A stretch of 64,000 bases of DNA from an uncultured Pelagibacteraceae bacterium (GTDB taxonomy: Bacteria > Pseudomonadota > Alphaproteobacteria > Pelagibacterales > Pelagibacteraceae): contig CABYJS010000001.1 of NCBI GenBank assembly GCA_902519375.1, positions 34,240-98,239 of the forward strand. Reading direction: 5' to 3'. The position numbers and the translations under genes are program-made. Position 1 is the first letter of the stretch, and the number at the start of each line of letters is the position of its first letter. Below are positions 31,159 through 39,114 of this stretch, one piece after another. The notes below the pieces were generated by a model. That model saw nothing but the letters and a program-made list of their open reading frames with translations. It was not told where the DNA came from and searched no databases.

Positions 31159-31671
31159 TTATGAATTTATTTTTTTTAATTCTTCGTTAGTTTCATCTAA
31201 ATTTTTTTGAAACAAGGTGTCAAGTTTGGATTTATCAACAGATGTAGTAATAATTTTTTTCACAGAGTCCACTGCTATTTTTATTGATGCGTCTTTAATT
31301 TCTTTAATGGCCGCTTCTTTCATTTGACCTATTTTGGTTTCTGCTAAGTTTTTCTTAATTTCAGAGTTTTTATGAAATTTATCGTTAAGTTCAATTACAA
31401 GTTTATCACTATCTTTTTTAGCTTCTTCTAAGATTTCATTACTTACTGACTGAGCTGTATCCAATTTTTTTTGTGCTTCTTCCAGTAATAATTTCGCTTC
31501 TGTTCTTAATTTTTCACTTTCATCTATCTCTTTTTTTATGTCTGATATTAATTTTTCCAAAATGACATTAATTTTTTGAGGTACTTTTAGGTATACAAGC
31601 CCTCCAAAAAAAATAATGAAAGAAATAGCTACCCAAAAAGTTGAATCAATTACCATGATATTTATTTCCAT
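31159..31671 (-). CDS. atpF: ATP synthase Fo subunit b
   Basis: Peripheral stalk subunit of the F-type ATP synthase. It has one N-terminal membrane helix (about residues 5-25), then a long charged coiled coil. Found as the last gene of atpI-B-E-F'-F, where alphaproteobacteria place b after b'. It overlaps the b' gene by 26 nt. At 170 aa it has normal length. The ATP synthase F1 genes are not in the window. Confidence 0.9.
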   Translation of the reverse strand: MEINIMVIDSTFWVAISFIIFFGGLVYLKVPQKINVILEKLISDIKKEIDESEKLRTEAKLLLEEAQKKLDTAQSVSNEILEEAKKDSDKLVIELNDKFHKNSEIKKNLAETKIGQMKEAAIKEIKDASIKIAVDSVKKIITTSVDKSKLDTLFQKNLDETNEELKKINS

Positions 31672-32236
31672 TTTTTTTTGTTAAATCATTAACAATGGCA
31701 GAAATGCTGCTGTTATTTATTTCAGCTCCAATTAGTTTCCTAACTAGTTGTGCAGATGTCTCGATTGCAATTTTACTGATTTTTTCTGGGGCATTTTTTC
31801 TTAGAACCTCAATTTCTTGCTCAGCTTTTTTTATCTCCCCATCGATCTGTTTATCTAAAAATTCTTTTTTAGAATTAATATCTTTAATTACTTTCTCTCC
31901 AGCATCTCTAAAAATATTCTTTGCTTCTAACTTACTTTTTCGAATAATGTCATCGTACTCTTTTAGTTTAGCATCGCTGCTTTCTCTTTGTTTTTCTGCG
32001 GCCTCAATGTTCTCTTGTATTTGAGATTTCCTAAGTTCTAAGTTCGCACTTATTTTTGGAAGTATTAATCTAGATAAAACTACATATAAAATTCCAAAAG
32101 TAAGCACTAACCAGAATATCTGCGAAATCCAAAACTCAGGATTTAACTGAGGCATACCTCCACTTTCAGCCGCAAAAACTTCTCTTATCAAAAAAAAGTT
32201 AAAAAATATAAACTGAAAAAATATTTTCTTTACCAT
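31646..32236 (-). CDS. atpF': ATP synthase Fo subunit b'
   Basis: Second, diverged peripheral-stalk subunit, as in alphaproteobacteria and phototrophs where b and b' form a heterodimer. It has a signal-like N-terminus, then AESGGMPQLNPEFWISQIFWLVLTF with the membrane helix, and LILPKISANLELRKSQI, typical of b'. A long coiled coil follows. At 196 aa it is somewhat long because of the N-terminal extension. It lies 5 bp after atpE. Confidence 0.9.
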   Translation of the reverse strand: MVKKIFFQFIFFNFFLIREVFAAESGGMPQLNPEFWISQIFWLVLTFGILYVVLSRLILPKISANLELRKSQIQENIEAAEKQRESSDAKLKEYDDIIRKSKLEAKNIFRDAGEKVIKDINSKKEFLDKQIDGEIKKAEQEIEVLRKNAPEKISKIAIETSAQLVRKLIGAEINNSSISAIVNDLTKKNGNKYHGN

Positions 32237-32241
32237 TTGAT

Positions 32242-32469
32242 CTAAAATGCAAAAAGAATAATTAATGCTACTACTAATCCAAATAATCCAGTTGCCTCTG
32301 CTAGCGCAAAGCCCAAAAGTAAATTAGGAAATTGTTTTTGTGCAGCAGATGGATTTCTCATTGCTCCTGACAAATAATTTCCAAAAATTATTCCAATCCC
32401 GACACCAGCCCCAGCTAAAGCTATTGCTGCTAAACCTGCTCCGATCATTTTTGCTGCTTCTAATTCCAT
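32242..32469 (-). CDS. atpE: ATP synthase Fo subunit c
   Basis: Proton-carrying ring subunit, a hairpin of two membrane helices. The N-terminal helix has GAGLAAIALAGAGVGIGIIFG, the loop AMRNPSAAQKQ and the C-terminal helix contains the essential carboxylate in GFALAEATGLFGLVVALIILF. At 75 aa it is standard. No sodium-type ligand set is evident, so proton coupling is assumed. It has an unusually strong ribosome-binding site, fitting its high stoichiometry. Confidence 0.97.
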   Translation of the reverse strand: MELEAAKMIGAGLAAIALAGAGVGIGIIFGNYLSGAMRNPSAAQKQFPNLLLGFALAEATGLFGLVVALIILFAF

Positions 32470-32474
32470 TATAT

Positions 32475-32480
32475 CCTCCT
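32475..32480 (-). promoter_or_regulatory. Strong Shine-Dalgarno of atpE
   Basis: A perfect AGGAGG (reverse strand) lies 5 nt before the atpE ATG. Most starts in this window have no clear Shine-Dalgarno, so this site stands out and fits the need for many c subunits per enzyme. Confidence 0.85.
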
Positions 32481-32487
32481 ATGTTAA

Positions 32488-33222
32488 TTAATGGTGTAAA
32501 TTTAATGCATCATTTAAATAGATGCATGTTAAGATTGCAAAAACATATGCCTGAAGAAAAGCAACTAAGATCTCCAGACCAGTTAAAGCAACCGAAAAAC
32601 TCAGTGGAAGCCATCCACCGACTATTCCGAGACTTACTACAAAGCCCCCGAAAACTTTCATCATAGTGTGACCAGCCATCATGTTTGCAAAAAGCCTAAC
32701 TGACAAACTTATTGGTCGACTTAAATATGATATTATTTCAATAACTACTATCAATGGCAAAAGTACCGCTGGTACCCCACTTGGAACAAATAATTTTAAA
32801 TATCCAAAACCATGTTTAATAAATCCAACAATTGTTACTCCTATAAATATAAAAGCTGCAAGCACAAAAGTTACAATTATATGACTTGTTACAGTAAATG
32901 TGTAAGGGATCATGCCAAACATATTGCAAAAAAGCACAAACATAAATAATGAAAAAATAAATGAAAAATAAGGCTTAGCTTTTGAACCAGCGGTATCGCT
33001 AATCATTTTTGACACAAAAGAGAAACTTAGCTCAGCTAAAAGTTGGAGTTTATTAGGTAATATTGAATTTTTTTTCGAACCTAAATTAAAAATAATTAAA
33101 ATAGCTAAGGAACTAATAACCATAAACAAACTTGCGTTTGTAAATGAAATATCAAAAGCTCCTATTTTTATTTCTGGACCAATTCTATAAACTTCGAATT
33201 GTGTCATAGGGTTTGCTGCCAT
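32488..33222 (-). CDS. atpB: ATP synthase Fo subunit a
   Basis: Membrane subunit forming the proton half-channels against the c ring. Five to six hydrophobic segments; the helix with the essential Arg is ISLSVRLFANMMAGH, and the C-terminal ALTGLEILVAFLQAYVFAILTCIYLND is family typical. At 244 aa it is full length. Starts 10 bp after atpI and lies 18 bp before atpE. Confidence 0.96.
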   Translation of the reverse strand: MAANPMTQFEVYRIGPEIKIGAFDISFTNASLFMVISSLAILIIFNLGSKKNSILPNKLQLLAELSFSFVSKMISDTAGSKAKPYFSFIFSLFMFVLFCNMFGMIPYTFTVTSHIIVTFVLAAFIFIGVTIVGFIKHGFGYLKLFVPSGVPAVLLPLIVVIEIISYLSRPISLSVRLFANMMAGHTMMKVFGGFVVSLGIVGGWLPLSFSVALTGLEILVAFLQAYVFAILTCIYLNDALNLHH

Positions 33223-33232
33223 AATAAGTTAT

Positions 33233-33508
33233 CTACTTTTGCATTTTTTTTGCAGATTTAATCACATTAGTTATTCCAGCAATTACCCCTACAAAAAAAA
33301 ATATTAAAATTAACCATGGTTTAGTACCAAAGGTCTTGTCTAAAATAAACCCAATAATTGTCCCTACCACTACTGCTGAGACCAGTTCGGTGCTGAGCTT
33401 AAAAGCGCTGCCAATTGGTGATGGATTTTGTTTTTTGCTATTGAGATCTCTTTTTGAGACTTTTTTTTTTGCAATCTCTAAGCGAGTTTTAAATTGATCT
33501 TTGGACAT
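33233..33508 (-). CDS. atpI: ATP synthase accessory protein AtpI-like
   Basis: Small membrane protein that assists c-ring assembly or Mg uptake in relatives. It has a basic N-terminus, then two hydrophobic segments (about residues 38-58 and 63-82) with GTIIGFILDKTFGTKPWLILIFF, the AtpI/gene 1 pattern. At 91 aa it is normal. First of the atp genes; 14 bp after smc, so the Fo operon appears to be transcribed with smc. Confidence 0.88.
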   Translation of the reverse strand: MSKDQFKTRLEIAKKKVSKRDLNSKKQNPSPIGSAFKLSTELVSAVVVGTIIGFILDKTFGTKPWLILIFFFVGVIAGITNVIKSAKKMQK

Positions 33509-33522
33509 TTTACTTTAAGTTT

Positions 33523-35919
33523 TTAGGCAACCATACCTTCTGCTTTTTGTAAATCAACAGCAACTAATTGACTAATCCCTTTTTCAGGCATCGAAACGCC
33601 GTAAAGTCTATTCATTTTAGACATGGTTAAAGCATGATGTGTTACAATTATAAATTTAGTATTTGTAATTTTTGTGAGCTCTTCTAACAAATTACAAAAC
33701 CTTGTAACGTTTGCATCATCTAAGGGTGCATCTACCTCATCAAGAACACATATTGGAGATGGGTTAGTTAAAAAAACAGCAAAAATTAGAGAGAGTGCCG
33801 TCAATGCTTGCTCACCACCAGATAGTAAAGTTATAGATTGAAGTCTTTTACCTGGAGGACTAACCAACATTTCTAAACCTGCTTCTAGAGGATCATCAGA
33901 GTCCACTAATTCAAGTTTAGCATTTCCACCATTAAATAGCTTTGTATACACTTCATTAAATTTTCTATTTACTCTATCAAAAGCCTCAATCAATCTTTCT
34001 CTACCTTTTTGATTCAACTCGTTGATACTATCTTTTAATTTTATTATCGCAGTAACTAAGTCTGAACGATCTTGTTCCATCTTTTTAATCTCAGTCTCAT
34101 ATTTACTCGTTTCTTCATCCGCTTTTAAATTAACTGATCCTAATTTTTCTCTTTCTTGTTTTTTTTTATCTAATAAGTCTTCTTGATTTACTGGATCTGG
34201 AAGTTCGTCTTTTCCAAACAAATTTGAATTTTCTAAAATATTATCTTCCTTTAAATCTAACTCAGAATTGATTCTGTCAACTAAATCGTTCTTACGTTTC
34301 TTGAGCCCCTCAATCGTTGCACTAGAGCTTGCTTTTCTTTCCCTGATTTGAATTGATTGTTCTTGGATTTGATTAAGTTGCATTCTAAGATTTTCTATTT
34401 TTTCATCTGTTGAATTAATAATAAATTCATTTTCCACTTTTTCTTGTTCAGAAATTCTCAAGCCTTCTGAAATTTGACCTTTTTTTTCAGCTTGTAATTT
34501 TGGCCGATTATCTAAATTTTCCAATTGCAAATTTAATTTATTTTTTCTTCCACTGAGTTCATTAACCATTTTTTCAGAATTCGATAATAGATTTTTCCAG
34601 CTCTCTATTTCTTTGTCTATAATATTTATTCTTTCTCTTCTTTTTATAGATTCTTCTTTGATATTCTGATTTTTACTATAACTGTCAGCATATTTTTCAA
34701 TAATTATTTTACAATTATCCAAAACAATTATTGCTTCCTGATTTTTTTGTAAATTTATCAATTCTTTTACTTTATCTATTTCAATTCTTAATTTATTTTT
34801 CGCATTATCCAAATCTTCATTTGAATGTTTTTCAGTCTCATAATATTTTGAATCGATTTCAATAAGTTGATTTTTTTCCTCTTTTAATCTTTTTTCATTA
34901 GAATTTGCATCAATTACTATCCCTTTTTCTCTTTCAATATCATCATCAAATGTTTTCAGAGACTTTTTTATACTTTCTATTTCATCTTGAATTCTTGTAT
35001 TTTCTTCGTCAAGACTTTGAATTTCTAAGTTTAATCTTTGTATTTTAGATAGATTTTCAATATTTTTTTCTCTTAGGGGAGTAACTTTATCTATTTCAAC
35101 TTTAATTAAATTTTCAAGCTCAGAAATTTTATTATTAAATCCACTTACCTCTCCTTCAGCTTCGGAATTAATTTCATTTTCAATTGTGATTTCTTTATCA
35201 ATTTCTAATAACTTTAAGTAATACAAACCTGCTTCAATTTTTTTTATTTCATCAGATATATTTTTATATTTCGTCGCTTCTTCAGCTTGTTTTTGAAGGT
35301 TCAATAATTGTTTTTCCTGTTGTCTCCGCAGCTCATCAGCTCTTTTAAGATTATTCTCTGCAGCACTTAGTCTTAATTCAGCCTCATGCCTCCTAACATG
35401 TAAGCCAGAAATTCCTGCAGCTTCTTCTAAAATTGCTCTTCTATCAGTTGGTTTTGCTGTAACAAGATTACCGATACGACCTTGACTAATCATTGACGGA
35501 GAGTGAGCTCCTGTAGAAAGATCAGCAAAAAACATTTGAGCATCTTTTGCTCTAACCTCTTTATCGTTAATATAAAATTTAGATCCTTTGTCCTTTTCTA
35601 TTTTTCTTCTAACATTCACTTCATTAAGGTCTCTAAATTGAATAGGACCCGCACGATTGTTATTGGAAATAGAAACAGATACTTCAGCGATATTTTTTGA
35701 AGCTTTATTAGAAGTTCCTGAAAATATTACATCTTCCATTCCAGAACCCCTCATACTTTTTGCAGACGTTTCTCCCATTACCCATCTAAGAGACTCTACA
35801 ATGTTAGATTTTCCACATCCATTTGGTCCTACAATACCTGTTAAGCCATCTTCAATTAAGAAATTAGTTTTATCAGCAAAAGATTTAAATCCGTTAAGTT
35901 GGATTTTTTTAAACTCCAT
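33523..35919 (-). CDS. smc: SMC chromosome-segregation ATPase, apparently without a hinge domain
   Basis: ABC-type ATPase that organises and separates chromosomes. The N-terminal head is complete (FKSFADKT, Walker A GPNGCGKSN at 31-39), as is the C-terminal head (LLSGGEQALTALSL near 698, Walker B CVLDEVDAPLDD, THHALTM). Between about residues 170 and 650 the sequence is almost wholly charged coiled coil. I see no globular glycine-containing hinge. At 798 aa it is roughly 350 residues shorter than typical bacterial SMC (about 1150). The only break near the midpoint is a short, less charged stretch (AIIVLDNCKIII, about residue 400) that could be a simple turn. It lies between dsbA-like and atpI, 8 and 14 bp away. 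Confidence 0.9.
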   Translation of the reverse strand: MEFKKIQLNGFKSFADKTNFLIEDGLTGIVGPNGCGKSNIVESLRWVMGETSAKSMRGSGMEDVIFSGTSNKASKNIAEVSVSISNNNRAGPIQFRDLNEVNVRRKIEKDKGSKFYINDKEVRAKDAQMFFADLSTGAHSPSMISQGRIGNLVTAKPTDRRAILEEAAGISGLHVRRHEAELRLSAAENNLKRADELRRQQEKQLLNLQKQAEEATKYKNISDEIKKIEAGLYYLKLLEIDKEITIENEINSEAEGEVSGFNNKISELENLIKVEIDKVTPLREKNIENLSKIQRLNLEIQSLDEENTRIQDEIESIKKSLKTFDDDIEREKGIVIDANSNEKRLKEEKNQLIEIDSKYYETEKHSNEDLDNAKNKLRIEIDKVKELINLQKNQEAIIVLDNCKIIIEKYADSYSKNQNIKEESIKRRERINIIDKEIESWKNLLSNSEKMVNELSGRKNKLNLQLENLDNRPKLQAEKKGQISEGLRISEQEKVENEFIINSTDEKIENLRMQLNQIQEQSIQIRERKASSSATIEGLKKRKNDLVDRINSELDLKEDNILENSNLFGKDELPDPVNQEDLLDKKKQEREKLGSVNLKADEETSKYETEIKKMEQDRSDLVTAIIKLKDSINELNQKGRERLIEAFDRVNRKFNEVYTKLFNGGNAKLELVDSDDPLEAGLEMLVSPPGKRLQSITLLSGGEQALTALSLIFAVFLTNPSPICVLDEVDAPLDDANVTRFCNLLEELTKITNTKFIIVTHHALTMSKMNRLYGVSMPEKGISQLVAVDLQKAEGMVA

Positions 35920-35927
35920 GAATTAAC

Positions 35928-36503
35928 TTATATCAGTTTTTCTAGTGATTTTTTTAAATTTTTGTAATTTAAAGATTTTTCAAACTTTTTTCCATTAATT
36001 ATAATCGTAGGAGTAGCATTTACTTTGAAATTTTTTGTTCCCTCGATTCGATCATTTAAAACAAAATCTTCAATTTCTTTATCATTAATGCATTTTTTAA
36101 AATCTATTTTGAAGCCTTCTTTCTCAATAAATTTTTTTAAATTATCATTTATTTCCTCTATAGTTTTTCCTTTTACCCAATCTTGTTGATTTGCATATAG
36201 ACTTTCAAGTATCTCTAAACTTTGATTGTTTTTACACTGAGCGATTTTTGAAGCGTTAAAAGCTGCAAGATCAAGAGGAAAGTGTCTAAATTCTATTTTT
36301 GCTAAACTTGTATCAATGTACTCTTTCTTAAGTAATGGATAAATATCTTTATGAAAACTTGCACAATGACTGCAAGTAAGAGATTCATAAACAATAATTG
36401 TAATTTTTGCATTTTCATTTCCTGAAACTATTCTTTCAATATCTGCATTAATATTAGTTATTGATCCAAAAAGAACAATTAAGATTATAAAAATTTTTTT
36501 CAT
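35928..36503 (-). CDS. DsbA-type thiol:disulfide oxidoreductase
   Basis: Periplasmic thioredoxin-fold protein. It has a signal peptide (about residues 1-20), then ESLTCSHCASFHKDIYP with a CSHC active site and the cis-Pro loop NATPTIIINGKKF near residue 170. At 191 aa it is typical of the DSBA/thioredoxin_4 family that oxidises or isomerises secreted proteins. It overlaps the DUF721 gene by 4 nt and precedes smc, an order also seen in other alphaproteobacteria. Confidence 0.9.
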   Translation of the reverse strand: MKKIFIILIVLFGSITNINADIERIVSGNENAKITIIVYESLTCSHCASFHKDIYPLLKKEYIDTSLAKIEFRHFPLDLAAFNASKIAQCKNNQSLEILESLYANQQDWVKGKTIEEINDNLKKFIEKEGFKIDFKKCINDKEIEDFVLNDRIEGTKNFKVNATPTIIINGKKFEKSLNYKNLKKSLEKLI

Positions 36504-36988
36504 TTTTCTTTAAATACTTTAGTCAATTCTAGTAGCGATTTTTTAATCTTTTCATTTTTAACATCATCAATTTTTTTTTGATATTTTCTTATTGTCACAT
36601 TTTTTTGTTGAACTCTATCTTTAGAAGTAATTTCTTTTTCATCATTAAAACTAGTGAACTTAAGTTTTTCAACCACAGAATATCCAAAAAAACTATTCAT
36701 TTTATCCATTATCTCTTTTTTTGAATATTCCATATCTACTTCATTTCCTCTTTTTACCATTATCAACAAAGTACTTACCCCAAACTTATTCGAGTTTTTA
36801 AATGATTTTGGGTAACAAATTTTAAATAAGTTTTCGCCTACGATATATTTCCAATTAGTAAGAGTTTCAGAATAAATATGACCTTTTTTATTAATGACCT
36901 TTTTAATATTTTTTGGCAAAGTGTCTTTAAAAGATCTTAAGCCTTGAATGCTACCTTTTCTCTGCTTAGTATATTTTTTAAACAACAT
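36500..36988 (-). CDS. dciA: DUF721 protein, DciA-like
   Basis: The DUF721 family includes DciA, the predicted replicative helicase loader of bacteria lacking DnaC. The match is the N-terminal domain with TLTNWKYIVGENLFKICYPKSF and the following beta-strand segment STLLIMVKRG. The C-terminal third is Lys-rich. The track starts at 37000, but ATG at 36988 (MLFKKYT) is equally possible and is exactly back to back with the mutY start. DciA identity is inference from family. Confidence 0.65.
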   Translation of the reverse strand: MLFKKYTKQRKGSIQGLRSFKDTLPKNIKKVINKKGHIYSETLTNWKYIVGENLFKICYPKSFKNSNKFGVSTLLIMVKRGNEVDMEYSKKEIMDKMNSFFGYSVVEKLKFTSFNDEKEITSKDRVQQKNVTIRKYQKKIDDVKNEKIKKSLLELTKVFKEK

Positions 36989-37969
36989 ATGAAAGAACAA
37001 TTAGTAACAAAAAAAATTCTTAAATGGTACGATTTTAATAAAAGATCACTACCATGGCGAAAAATTGTTTCCTCCCAGAAAAGACAGTATTATACGTTAG
37101 TAAGTGAATTTATGTTGCAACAAACTCAGGTTAATACAGTAATTCCTTATTTTAAAAGGTTTATAAAAGATATTCCAGACATAAGATCTCTTTCAAAAGT
37201 ACAAGATAAAAAATTAATAAAACTTTGGGAAGGTCTCGGATATTATTCTAGAGCAAGAAATTTAAAAAAAACTGCGCAAATTGTTATTAAAAATTTTAGA
37301 GGTAAGCTACCCGACAATTTTGAAAATTTAATTTCATTACCTGGTATAGGAAATTATACTGCAAGCGCTATTTTAGCTATCGCTTTTAACAAGCCATACA
37401 TTCCATTAGACGGAAATATAGAAAGAGTCTTGAAAAGGTATCTTTATTTGAAAAAGGACAAAGAGATTAAAAAAGATAACTTAATAAAAAAAAAAATTAT
37501 ATTTGGAGTATCTTCAAGATCTAATGATTATGCACAAGCATTAATGGAGTTAGGAGCTTTAATTTGTAAACCAATCAGTCCCTTATGTTATCAATGTCCT
37601 ATATCAAATAAGTGCGAATCATTTAAAAAAAAAGATTTTAATTTAACAAAAAATATCAAAAAAAATATTGATAAGTTTTTTCTTTTAAAAGTTTACAAAA
37701 AAAAACAAAGGTATCAATTAATTAAAAATACCAAATTTAATTTTTTAAAGAATCTAATAATATTTCCTATGGAGGAAATCTCTGATCAAAAAAACTTTAA
37801 TCAAAACTTAAACTTTAAAATGTCAAACATGAATATGAATATAAAAATTCAATACTTAAAAAATAGTGGAAAATTTAATTCCTCTTTTTGGGTTGATGAA
37901 AAAAAATTAGATAAATATATTTTACCATCATTTACAAAAAAAATTGTTAAATATTTGGAAAGAAATTGA
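36989..37969 (+). CDS. mutY: A/G-specific adenine glycosylase
   Basis: Removes A mispaired with 8-oxoG. The start at 36989 (MKEQLVTKKILKWYDFNKRSLPWR) is chosen over 36944 because the family starts there. It has the substrate-recognition segment SEFMLQQTQVNTV, the helix-hairpin-helix with LPGIGNYTASAI and the catalytic Asp in YIPLDGNIERV, and the [4Fe-4S] Cys set CKPISPLCYQCPISNKC. The C-terminal NUDIX-like part is short and diverged. At 326 aa it is near normal length. Confidence 0.95.
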   Translation: MKEQLVTKKILKWYDFNKRSLPWRKIVSSQKRQYYTLVSEFMLQQTQVNTVIPYFKRFIKDIPDIRSLSKVQDKKLIKLWEGLGYYSRARNLKKTAQIVIKNFRGKLPDNFENLISLPGIGNYTASAILAIAFNKPYIPLDGNIERVLKRYLYLKKDKEIKKDNLIKKKIIFGVSSRSNDYAQALMELGALICKPISPLCYQCPISNKCESFKKKDFNLTKNIKKNIDKFFLLKVYKKKQRYQLIKNTKFNFLKNLIIFPMEEISDQKNFNQNLNFKMSNMNMNIKIQYLKNSGKFNSSFWVDEKKLDKYILPSFTKKIVKYLERN

Positions 37970-39114
37970 TGAAGAAAATAGCTATCATAGGAGCCGGGAT
38001 TTCTGGATTGTTTATTGCTAACTTATTTAAAAGAAATCCAAATTATCAAGTCACAATATATGAAAAAAACACCTCCATTACTTTAGAAAAGGGCTATGGT
38101 ATTCAAATATCAGCAAACTGTATTAAGTTTTTAAATGAAATTGGATTTGAAAAATTAAATAATGAAGAGAAATTTACTCCCAAAAAAATTAATTTTTACT
38201 CAAAAATAAATACTAATAAAATTTGTGAATTAAATATTTCAGACTTTAATTCAGATAAATGTAAGTACACTACTTTAAGAAGATCTACTCTTGTCAACTT
38301 TTTGAAAAGAGATTTGGAAGATGCGATAAAAACTGGTTATGATATTTCAAAAATAGATAAAGATGATAAACAAATTAGATTATTATTTGAAAACAATGAA
38401 ATTAAACAATGTGATCATTTAATTATTTCAGATGGAGTTTTTTCAAAAAGCAAAAGTCTGATTTTGAATAAAAAAATAAAACCTAAATACAATGATACTT
38501 TAGCAATTAGAGGTATTTTAAACAAAGCACCTAACAATATTGATAATCAAAATATTTCTTTATTTTTAGGTTCAGATTTTCATCATGTAATTTATCCAGT
38601 AAATCCAAGTGGAGATTTAAATTTTATAGCCATCATGAAATATAAACTTTCTATTGAGGAACAAAAAAATTACTCACAACTAAATGATAATTCTTTTATT
38701 CAGGATGTTTTAGAAAAAGTTCCACTAGAATATAAAGAATTATTAGAAAGTCTTAAAGAATTAAAAATATTCCCAGTATTTGTCAGTAATAATTTTTATA
38801 AAATAAAAACTAAAAATATTCATTTAATTGGAGACGCATTTTTTGCTCTTCCTCCATCATTTGCCCAAGGTGCATCTCAATCAATAGAGGGCGCTTATGA
38901 ATTATTTAGAAATATTGTCAATAATACAGAAAGTAATTTTTTTAAGAATAGAGTAAACAAAATAAAGATGGTTAATGTAAGATCAAAATTAAATCAGTTT
39001 GCTTTCCATTTATCTAGTCGATTAACAACTTTTATTAGAAATATCTTTTTGAAAAAATTAGTAAAAAATAGAAAATTTTTAGAGGCCTACTTAGGAAAAA
39101 TCTATAAAAATTAG
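37969..39114 (+). CDS. FAD-dependent monooxygenase (PHBH/UbiH-like fold)
   Basis: Flavoprotein hydroxylase of the aromatic ring hydroxylase family. FAD motif IAIIGAGISGLFIANLF at the N-terminus, a DG-type motif (LIISDGVFSKSK) and the second FAD motif HLIGDAFFALPPSFAQGASQSIEGA. At 381 aa it is family length. The ATG at 37969 overlaps the mutY stop (TGATG) and is preferred over the TTG at 37966. Substrate unknown; a role in ubiquinone hydroxylation is possible but unproven. Confidence 0.82.
   Translation: MKKIAIIGAGISGLFIANLFKRNPNYQVTIYEKNTSITLEKGYGIQISANCIKFLNEIGFEKLNNEEKFTPKKINFYSKINTNKICELNISDFNSDKCKYTTLRRSTLVNFLKRDLEDAIKTGYDISKIDKDDKQIRLLFENNEIKQCDHLIISDGVFSKSKSLILNKKIKPKYNDTLAIRGILNKAPNNIDNQNISLFLGSDFHHVIYPVNPSGDLNFIAIMKYKLSIEEQKNYSQLNDNSFIQDVLEKVPLEYKELLESLKELKIFPVFVSNNFYKIKTKNIHLIGDAFFALPPSFAQGASQSIEGAYELFRNIVNNTESNFFKNRVNKIKMVNVRSKLNQFAFHLSSRLTTFIRNIFLKKLVKNRKFLEAYLGKIYKN

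Noticed and set aside
24463-33508. Search for a proteorhodopsin gene near crtIBY-blh
   Set aside because: No seven-helix protein with a retinal-binding Lys segment is present in the window; the rhodopsin must be elsewhere if present.
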